Positions 58,618 to 64,000 of a stretch of DNA of 64,000 nucleotides are shown here, piece after piece; position 1 is the stretch's first letter; each line of letters starts with the position of its first letter. This DNA is from JAHBNG01 sp039028975 (GTDB lineage: Bacteria > Chloroflexota > Anaerolineae > Caldilineales > Caldilineaceae). The translations under genes were made by a program, and so were the position numbers. The DNA is taken from the NCBI GenBank assembly GCA_039028975.1, contig JBCCHB010000020.1, positions 1 to 64,000 on the forward strand. Direction: 5' to 3'. The notes beneath the pieces are model-generated. The model was not told where the DNA came from, ran no database searches, and worked only from the letters and a program-made list of their open reading frames with translations.

Positions 58618-58634
58618 GGAACAAAGGAAAAACC

Positions 58635-60221
58635 ATGTATATTCACACTCGATCTGTGAACCACAAAGTCTTTGACATCTGGCACAGCTTTGACCGCTTT
58701 ACCAAAAATCCAGACATTGTCCAGCTTTCCTCTGGACGCATGATGCTTATCTATAGCGATACTGATGCTCACTGGTCCCAGAAGAATCAAGTGTTAACGA
58801 TTCTGGCCAGTGATGATGGTGGACACACCTGGTTCAAGCATCGCGAAATTGATGAAGCTGACCTCACTGCAGGCGATGAGCGACTGGTCACGCCACGCTT
58901 GAGCTATCTCAATGACGGCAGGCTAGTGGCTATCTGCGACCATGACGATGACACCCACTTTCATGAAGATCAGTCTCCAGGTAATTGGCTCTACTGGAGT
59001 GAGGATGAGGGTGACACCTGGACCCGGCAAGAGGAGAACGGCATTCTCGGCTTTGAACCGGACCGCATCCTCGATCTACCTGACGGCACCCTGGGCGTAG
59101 CAACCCATCTAATGCGTGGCGATACCCAGGAATTTGCTGATGTACTTTGGGTCTCGGAGGATGGCGGCAAAAGCTGGATTGAGCGCAGCACCATTGCCCA
59201 CAATGGCTATCACCGTTTCTGCGAGGGAGCTATTGCCATTCTGGATGACGGTAAACTAGTCTGCGTCATGCGCGAAAATCATTCTGGCGGCATTCCGTGC
59301 TTGCTGGCCTTCTCGGATGACTGCGGACACACTTGGTCCGAGCCCCAGATCACCCCCTTTGGCTTACACCGCCCCTATGTGAAACAGCTACCTGATGGTC
59401 GCTGTATGGTAACGGGGCGCAACATGAATGGTGGATTGGGCTGCTACGCTTGGGTCGGTAATTTGGCTGCCGAGGCCGGTACTTGGCAACTAGGAGGACC
59501 CCGCCGCAAATATGACGCAACCATGACTAATGAGGCTCTGGTCATCACCAATCAGATCGAGCATGAGTGTCGCTATACCCTGCTGCCACCCGAATCCAAC
59601 TTTAGCGAGGTTATCTTTGAGGCGGAAGTCAAGGTCTCCGCCCACGCAAACATCGAAGTTGGGTTTATGTCCATCTCCCGGATTGGCATGATTGTCACCC
59701 TCTCTCCTACTGAAATCGCGGTCCACCGAGGGGGTGGCAGCATTCGCCGACCTGTCGATCTGACCCAGTACCGTACCGTGCGCCTTCACCACAAGCGAGG
59801 TTGGTTCCGTGTCGAGGTTGATGGTGAAATTTTGCTCCATCGCTGCGTATTCCGTGAAGAGATCCCCGCAGTCGATTTTCGAGGTGGGGATCCGCTGCGC
59901 CGTACCCAATTTGGTCAATTTGGCGATGTGGGTCAAAGCCATTGGCGCAAGATTTCCTACCAAGTCCACAACCAAACGCTGAAAGATGTGGATTGGTCTT
60001 GGTCTGCCGCGGATGGATGGCCCGATCAGTATCAGCGAGAGCGGATGATTCAGATCCACGGCAATCATCCCGCGCAAAAGCCGGGACCTGATCATGGGTA
60101 CTCGTCGTGGCTGGTTTTGGACGATGGGCAAATTTATTTTGTGGATTACACAAACTACGGCGACAAGCCCCATAAGAGCCATCTAGTGGGTGTCTTTATT
60201 GAACCAGAGGATATTCAGTAA
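58635..60221 (+). CDS. Sialidase-like protein with Asp-box beta-propeller
   Basis: 528 residues from the ATG at 58635 (AAAGGA 6 nt upstream). Residues ~20-290 carry four Asp-box repeats of pattern S-x-D-x-G-x-T/S-W: SDDGGHTWF, SEDEGDTWT, SEDGGKSWI and SDDCGHTWS. This is a six-bladed propeller typical of exo-alpha-sialidases and related glycosidases. The C-terminal ~200 residues look like a concanavalin/laminin-G-type beta-sandwich (VIFEAEVKVSAHANIEVGF). No signal peptide is visible (MYIHTRSVNHKVFD). A sialidase activity is only one possibility, since Asp-box proteins have other substrates. Confidence 0.8.
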   Translation: MYIHTRSVNHKVFDIWHSFDRFTKNPDIVQLSSGRMMLIYSDTDAHWSQKNQVLTILASDDGGHTWFKHREIDEADLTAGDERLVTPRLSYLNDGRLVAICDHDDDTHFHEDQSPGNWLYWSEDEGDTWTRQEENGILGFEPDRILDLPDGTLGVATHLMRGDTQEFADVLWVSEDGGKSWIERSTIAHNGYHRFCEGAIAILDDGKLVCVMRENHSGGIPCLLAFSDDCGHTWSEPQITPFGLHRPYVKQLPDGRCMVTGRNMNGGLGCYAWVGNLAAEAGTWQLGGPRRKYDATMTNEALVITNQIEHECRYTLLPPESNFSEVIFEAEVKVSAHANIEVGFMSISRIGMIVTLSPTEIAVHRGGGSIRRPVDLTQYRTVRLHHKRGWFRVEVDGEILLHRCVFREEIPAVDFRGGDPLRRTQFGQFGDVGQSHWRKISYQVHNQTLKDVDWSWSAADGWPDQYQRERMIQIHGNHPAQKPGPDHGYSSWLVLDDGQIYFVDYTNYGDKPHKSHLVGVFIEPEDIQ

Positions 60222-60554
60222 GGGCTAAAGCGGGTAGGCTGAGCCAGTCTCTAGGCATAGTCAAAGGTCCGAATGGTTGCAAACCGGAAGAGACAGAATT
60301 GTTCAAAGGGTATGGGAATTTCTTGATTATCATGTGAGTTTTGCACAATGGAATTTGGCAGAAAATGGGTATCATTAAGGATGAACGTAATTGTGCCTAG
60401 AGTTACTGGGCGAATTGCCCAATTGATGCGAGGCATACCCACGATGAAAGAATGGGCCATAAATAACTTGCGCGTTCAATCGGGTTTCCCCCTCCCTTCA
60501 AATATTCAAATTATTTCATTCCTGTTCCGAATGCACCCATTGACAAAGGACCAT
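60222..60554. other. 333-bp leader region of the guanidine-type operon
   Basis: Between the sialidase-like stop and the binding-protein start. It contains a hairpin at 60247-60294 (listed separately). I searched by eye for guanidine-I, -II and -III riboswitch signatures (CCGAGAG, ACGR loops, CCGGGAG) and did not find them. No convincing promoter. Confidence 0.6.
60247..60294 (+). promoter_or_regulatory. Structured hairpin in the operon leader
   Basis: GTCTCT (60247-60252) pairs with AGAGAC (60289-60294). Inside, TCC...GGA enclose GGTT-GCA-AACC (a perfect 4-bp stem with a 3-nt loop). It may be a terminator for the sialidase-like gene or a leader RNA for the operon, but it does not fit any guanidine riboswitch consensus that I know. 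Confidence 0.4.
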
Positions 60555-61631
60555 ATGATTATGAGAGCTACCGAGCGAATCTGGAGCACTGCTCTTTTTA
60601 TGATACTGCTCATGGTAACGGTCGGCTGTACTTCTGCAGCAACACCCGCAACTATGGAGTCCACCTCCGAAGAGGCCACCGACGAGTCTATTGCTGAAGC
60701 GGATGCGCTGCCTCCCTTGGTAATTGGCTATAGCAACTGGGCTGGTTGGTGGCCTTGGTATATTGCGGAGCAAGAAGGCATCTTTGAAGCCCATGGAGCC
60801 AATGTAGAGATGCGCTGGTTCGACGGCTATCTAGAATCCATGGAAGCCTTTGCCGCAGGTCAGCTAGATGGGAACACCCAAACCCTCAATGACACGGTCT
60901 CCTTTGCGCCTGATGCCGTCAATGGCGAAGTGGTGGTTTTGGTCAACGACAATTCTGCGGGCAATGATAAGATTATTGTCACCGAAGAGATTCAGACAAT
61001 TGAAGATCTGGTCGGCAAAACCATCGCTTTGGAAGAAGGAGTTGTAGATGACTTTCTGCTTACTTTAGCATTGGAGGAGGCTGGACTCAGTCGCGATGAT
61101 GTGGAAATCGCCAACTTAGAGACCGGCGCTGCCGCGGCTGCATTTGCTGCCGGTCAAGTTGATGGTGTCGGTGCATTCCCTCCATTTTGGCTAACCGCAC
61201 TCAAGCGTGAAGGTTCCCATGAATTGATCAGCTCTGCCGAATTCCCCGGTGCCATCCCCGACCTACTAGTAGTAAGCCAAACGGTGATTGATGAGCGTCC
61301 AGACGATGTTCAGAAGTTGATAGATGTCTGGTTTGATGTTCTGAAATTCATGGAAGAGAATCCAGCTCGCGCAGATGAACTTATGGCCGAGCGAGCGAAT
61401 GTCTCGGTGGAAGAGTTCCAGCAGTTCAAAGATGGGACCCGCCTCTTCACCATTGAAGAGAATCTAGAGGCCTTCTCACCCGGCGACAGCTTTGTTCATA
61501 TGCCCTTTGCTGCAGTAGAAATGGCCGAATTTATGGTCAACGTAGGGTTCATTCCCGCAGGACCAGACGATTATGAGGCCCTCTTTGACGACAGCTTTGT
61601 AAAGGCATACGCAGAGTCGTTAAGCGAATGA
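60555..61631 (+). CDS. ABC transporter substrate-binding protein, nitrate/taurine/SsuA type
   Basis: About 358 residues from ATG 60555 (ATG 60561 is equally possible, AAAGGA 60545-60550). A lipoprotein signal is followed by a lipobox (VTVGC) with Cys near residue 24, then Ala/Thr/Glu-rich linker. The mature domain has the NMT1/SsuA-type motifs IGYSNWAGWWPWYIAEQEGIF and GKTIALEEG. The AGQLDGNTQTLND loop and DGTRLFTIEEN are consistent with a small-cation binding protein. The frame upstream to 60348 is not supported by a ribosome site. It is the first gene of a four-gene operon and by neighbourhood is likely to bind guanidine. Confidence 0.88.
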   Translation: MIMRATERIWSTALFMILLMVTVGCTSAATPATMESTSEEATDESIAEADALPPLVIGYSNWAGWWPWYIAEQEGIFEAHGANVEMRWFDGYLESMEAFAAGQLDGNTQTLNDTVSFAPDAVNGEVVVLVNDNSAGNDKIIVTEEIQTIEDLVGKTIALEEGVVDDFLLTLALEEAGLSRDDVEIANLETGAAAAAFAAGQVDGVGAFPPFWLTALKREGSHELISSAEFPGAIPDLLVVSQTVIDERPDDVQKLIDVWFDVLKFMEENPARADELMAERANVSVEEFQQFKDGTRLFTIEENLEAFSPGDSFVHMPFAAVEMAEFMVNVGFIPAGPDDYEALFDDSFVKAYAESLSE

Positions 61632-62497
61632 CAACAAATTTAGCTGCTTCCCAACTCGATAATCAACCTATAAACGCTCGGCTGACTAGAGCTGCACGTG
61701 GCCCATTGCCGCCCACCATCTTTTGGCGTATTCGTGAGGAGATTCCTGGGCCACTCAGCCTGTTGCTTATGGTGCTTTCTGCCATAACTCCCTTTCTCCT
61801 CTGGTGGGCTGTCACCTACGTTGGCAATGTCAATCCTGTTTTTCTGCCGTCACCGGGAGATGTCGGTCAGGCATTTGTGCGCCTTTGGGAACGGGGGTTC
61901 CTGACCCAGGACATTGCAGCCAGCTTTTTGCGTGTTTCTGGTGGCTTTGCGCTTGCTGCCGTAGTGGCTTTGCCTGTGGGGATTGTGATGGGCAGTTTTG
62001 CCAGCATCCGTGCACTCTTTGAGCCACTGATAGGCATTCTACGTTATATGCCGGCTCCGGCTTTTATTCCTCTCTTTATTCTGTACATGGGAATTGACGA
62101 AGCGCCCAAAATCACGTTGATCTTTGTTGGGACTGTCTTCTATAATATCCTGATGATCATGGATGCGGCCAAGTTTGTACCCAAGGATTTGATCGAAACG
62201 ACTTATACTCTTGGTGGACGTCGTTATCAAGCGTTACTCCAAGTCATTACGCCCTATATTCTGCCCAACATCATAGATACGTTTCGTATTAATATTGCCG
62301 CATCATGGAATCTGGTGGTTGTGGCCGAATTAGTTGCCGCGGAGGTTGGTTTGGGCAAGCGCATCCTGATTGCCCAAAAGTTTCTGAATACCGACGAGAT
62401 TTTTGCCAATCTGATTATGTTGGGTGTCATTGGTTTTGCCCTGGACCTGTTGTTTCGTCTTTTACAGCGTCTTCTGTGCAAGTGGGCGGTGACCTAA
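61628..62497 (+). CDS. ABC transporter permease, SsuC/TauC type
   Basis: 289 residues with about six TM helices (first LSLLLMVLSAITPFLLWWAV). The start overlaps the previous stop (ATGA, 61628-61631). The family motif around ETTYTLGGRRYQALLQVITP is the EAA coupling loop facing the ATPase; SWNLVVVAELVAAEVGLGKRI is the characteristic C-terminal block. The stop TAA (62495-62497) shares its last base with the next gene's ATG. It forms the pore with the ATPase, probably for guanidine. Confidence 0.92.
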   Translation: MTTNLAASQLDNQPINARLTRAARGPLPPTIFWRIREEIPGPLSLLLMVLSAITPFLLWWAVTYVGNVNPVFLPSPGDVGQAFVRLWERGFLTQDIAASFLRVSGGFALAAVVALPVGIVMGSFASIRALFEPLIGILRYMPAPAFIPLFILYMGIDEAPKITLIFVGTVFYNILMIMDAAKFVPKDLIETTYTLGGRRYQALLQVITPYILPNIIDTFRINIAASWNLVVVAELVAAEVGLGKRILIAQKFLNTDEIFANLIMLGVIGFALDLLFRLLQRLLCKWAVT

Positions 62498-63273
62498 TGC
62501 ATCTTGAAATCTCTAGCCTTACCAAAGAGTTTCGTAGAAAAAGAGGGGCACCATTCACAGCCTTGCAAGATATCAACATGCACATTGAGACGGGCGAATT
62601 TGTCTGTGTCGTCGGTGCGTCTGGTTCTGGTAAATCAACACTATTGCGGCTGGTGGCCGGGCTGGAGGCTCCCACCGCTGGAATGATTACCGTGGATGGA
62701 GAATCTGTGATTGGTCCGGGTCCAGATAGAGGCATGGTTTTTCAGAGCTATACGCTTTATCCGTGGATGACGGTGGCTGGAAATGTTGCGTTTGGCCTGA
62801 AGTTACAGGGCGTGCCAAAATCGGATAGGCTTGGCACGGTTGAGAATTATTTGGATGTTGTTGGGCTATCGGCCTTCAGCCAGTCATATCCCAAAGAGCT
62901 ATCTGGTGGCATGAAACAACGGGTCGCCATCGCCCGTGCATTGGCCTGCCAACCCAAAATTCTGCTTATGGATGAGCCATTTGGTGCATTGGATGTCCAG
63001 ACCAAAGAGAGCATGCAGCAATTTCTGCTTGAACTTTGGGCGCGCACCCAAACCAGTATTCTCATGATCACCCATGACGTGGAAGAGGCTATTATGCTCT
63101 CTCAGCGTATCTACGTTCTTTCGGCTCAACCTGGTACAGTCAAAGCAGAGTTACCTATTCACTTTGAGGATGAGCGTACCCATAAACTCAAGCGCCTCTC
63201 CATTTTTCAGGATCTGCGCGAAGAAATATCCAGTCTTATTCGCTCCCCAGAAGCGGATTTGTTGATAGCATAA
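62497..63273 (+). CDS. ABC transporter ATP-binding protein, SsuB/TauB type
   Basis: 258 residues from ATG 62497 (TAATG overlap with the permease). Walker A GASGSGKST, Q-loop VFQSYTLYPW, signature ELSGGMKQRVAIARAL, Walker B ILLMDEPFGALD, H-loop MITHDVEEA. The frame is open farther upstream inside the permease gene, but this start is fixed by overlap. It energises the transporter and completes it together with the binding protein and permease. Confidence 0.93.
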   Translation: MHLEISSLTKEFRRKRGAPFTALQDINMHIETGEFVCVVGASGSGKSTLLRLVAGLEAPTAGMITVDGESVIGPGPDRGMVFQSYTLYPWMTVAGNVAFGLKLQGVPKSDRLGTVENYLDVVGLSAFSQSYPKELSGGMKQRVAIARALACQPKILLMDEPFGALDVQTKESMQQFLLELWARTQTSILMITHDVEEAIMLSQRIYVLSAQPGTVKAELPIHFEDERTHKLKRLSIFQDLREEISSLIRSPEADLLIA

Positions 63274-63310
63274 CAACTCCAACATAAACAAACCCCAAGG
63301 AGGAGAACAA

Positions 63311-64000
63311 TTGAACAATGAAGAATCCCGTTTTGGGAAACTCCACCCCGACCTGGAGAACAGCCAAGCAGCGGAAGCCCTGCGTAAAGAGGCGGAGCTG
63401 AGCAATGATGGTTGGTTGCGAGAGGTGGCACGGAACAAAGAGTTAGGGTTAGAAGCCGCACCATCTATCGAAGACCGCACCATTTCCACCTTTGCCCGAG
63501 GAGAACTCCCGCACTTTGCTGGCATTAATACCTTCCTTAAAGCTCCATATGTAGAAGACGTAAGCAAAGCAGGAGACTATGATGTTTGCGTCTTTGGGAT
63601 TCCATTGGATACAGGAACCACCTATAGGGCCGGGACTCGCTTTGGCCCTCAAGGCATCCGCAAGATTTCGGCTCTTTACGGCACATACTACTTTGAGATG
63701 GGTGTCGACCTGCGCGAACAGATCACCATGGCCGACTTGGGGGATGTCTTTGTCATTCCCGCCAATATTGAGAAGGCATTTGACCAGATCAGCCGTGCGG
63801 TCTCTAACGTTTTTGCCAGTGGAACCTTCCCCATCATGCTGGGAGGGGATCACTCGATTGGGTATCCTTGCGTACGAGGGATTGCACCTCACGTTGACGG
63901 CAACATTGGCATCATCCACATTGACCGCCACGTAGACACCCAGGAAAAGGACATGGATGAGCGGATGCACACCACACCCTGGTTCCATGCCACCAACATC
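63311..64000 (+). CDS. gdmH: Ureohydrolase, likely guanidine hydrolase (N-terminal 230 codons, cut by window end)
   Basis: Start TTG 63311 with AAGGAGGAG about 7 nt upstream; an ATG 7 nt later is out of frame. Open to the window end. It is a ureohydrolase with metal motif GGDHSIG and HIDRHVDTQ in place of the usual DAHxD. The long N-terminal extension (ELSNDGWLREVARNKELGLE, then RGELPHFAGINTFLK), RMHTTPWFHATNI and IDRHVD all match my memory of Synechocystis guanidine hydrolase (Sll1077), rather than classical agmatinase. It would hydrolyse guanidine to urea and ammonia, using nickel. In that cyanobacterium hypA/hypB-like nickel chaperone genes and an ABC transporter lie beside it. Confidence 0.8.
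   Translation, partial: MNNEESRFGKLHPDLENSQAAEALRKEAELSNDGWLREVARNKELGLEAAPSIEDRTISTFARGELPHFAGINTFLKAPYVEDVSKAGDYDVCVFGIPLDTGTTYRAGTRFGPQGIRKISALYGTYYFEMGVDLREQITMADLGDVFVIPANIEKAFDQISRAVSNVFASGTFPIMLGGDHSIGYPCVRGIAPHVDGNIGIIHIDRHVDTQEKDMDERMHTTPWFHATNI

Larger units (their letters stand above)
58282..58634. other. 353-bp intergenic region upstream of the sialidase-like gene
   Basis: Contains a palindrome/-10 combination (58403-58430), a family-2 MITE copy (58533-58617) and short AGTAGCT repeats (58450-58495). No gene is seen. Confidence 0.6.

Noticed and set aside
58599..58634. Sialidase-like gene starting at TTG 58599.
   Set aside because: Those codons are translated from the end of a family-2 repeat. 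The ATG at 58635 has a Shine-Dalgarno and starts normal sequence.
60222..60555. A guanidine riboswitch upstream of the guanidine-type operon.
   Set aside because: None of the conserved signatures of guanidine-I (CCGAGAG, CCGGGAG), II (paired ACGR loops) or III classes is present by eye. Only an unrelated hairpin at 60247-60294 is seen.

Overview
The window is most consistent with a Chloroflexota (Anaerolineae/Caldilineae-type) chromosome. This is an inference from family resemblance, not from any rRNA. The hints are two large Tat-dependent lipoprotein substrate-binding proteins rich in Ala/Pro/Glu after the lipobox, a secreted C25 peptidase ending in YLPLAQR, a monomeric isocitrate dehydrogenase, a GH92 enzyme, non-pyrrolysine MttB-like and cobalamin-type enzymes, TPR-CHAT proteins and moderate GC. 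I saw no rRNA, tRNA, CRISPR array, transposase or phage gene.

Layout. 0.2-4.3 kb: an NAD-dependent epimerase-like protein, a GH5-like glycosidase, and a cyanophycinase followed by a RuvC-fold protein. 4.3-17.6 kb: a long minus-strand run headed by a recognisable promoter (17622-17650). It encodes a PhyH-type dioxygenase, a small membrane protein, OppF, a B12-binding radical SAM enzyme, two paralogous Opp/Dpp solute-binding proteins, OppB, OppC, OppD and an aminotransferase. 17.8-24.1 kb: a tightly coupled catabolic set (SDR, old-yellow-enzyme, Gfo/Idh, TIM-barrel isomerase, MetE-like protein) next to a FadR/GntR regulator. 24.2-30.4 kb: a dual-specificity phosphatase, a giant C25 peptidase, a gene-poor repeat-rich stretch with a PEP-CTERM-like protein, and a TSUP exporter. 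30.6-44.6 kb: membrane glycosyltransferase with a stand-alone Lrp/AsnC ligand domain, two class I aminotransferases, adenine deaminase, an FAD monooxygenase, GH92, a P-loop kinase and a class III aminotransferase. 44.7-50.1 kb: a 50-residue Trp/Arg/Cys peptide gene, then a TPR-CHAT protease divergent from a hypothetical protein, with a second hypothetical behind it. 50.5-58.3 kb: MttB-like methyltransferase, monomeric IDH, a radical SAM/SPASM-like enzyme, a 25-codon mini-gene with a switch-like leader and terminator, and an APH-GNAT fusion. 58.6-64 kb: an Asp-box sialidase-like protein and an ABC transporter operon leading into a ureohydrolase that carries guanidine-hydrolase-type motifs, cut by the window end.

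The clearest functional unit is the last one: solute-binding protein, permease, ATPase and ureohydrolase, joined by ATGA/TAATG overlaps. The order matches the cyanobacterial guanidine uptake and hydrolysis locus as I remember it. The least explained items are the two small peptide genes (44853-45005 and 55904-55981), each with its own ribosome site and downstream hairpin, and the CHAT locus.

Intergenic DNA is unusually rich in short non-autonomous inverted-repeat elements. I can see at least two MITE-like families (six and five copies), a three-copy TCGAG hairpin repeat, a three-unit 107-bp tandem repeat, and palindromes between the transporter genes. Several 'upstream extensions' of genes are translated repeat DNA, which decided some start choices. 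Many starts were moved to ATG codons with a Shine-Dalgarno sequence; two genes (oppF-like and the ureohydrolase) appear to use TTG with a strong Shine-Dalgarno.
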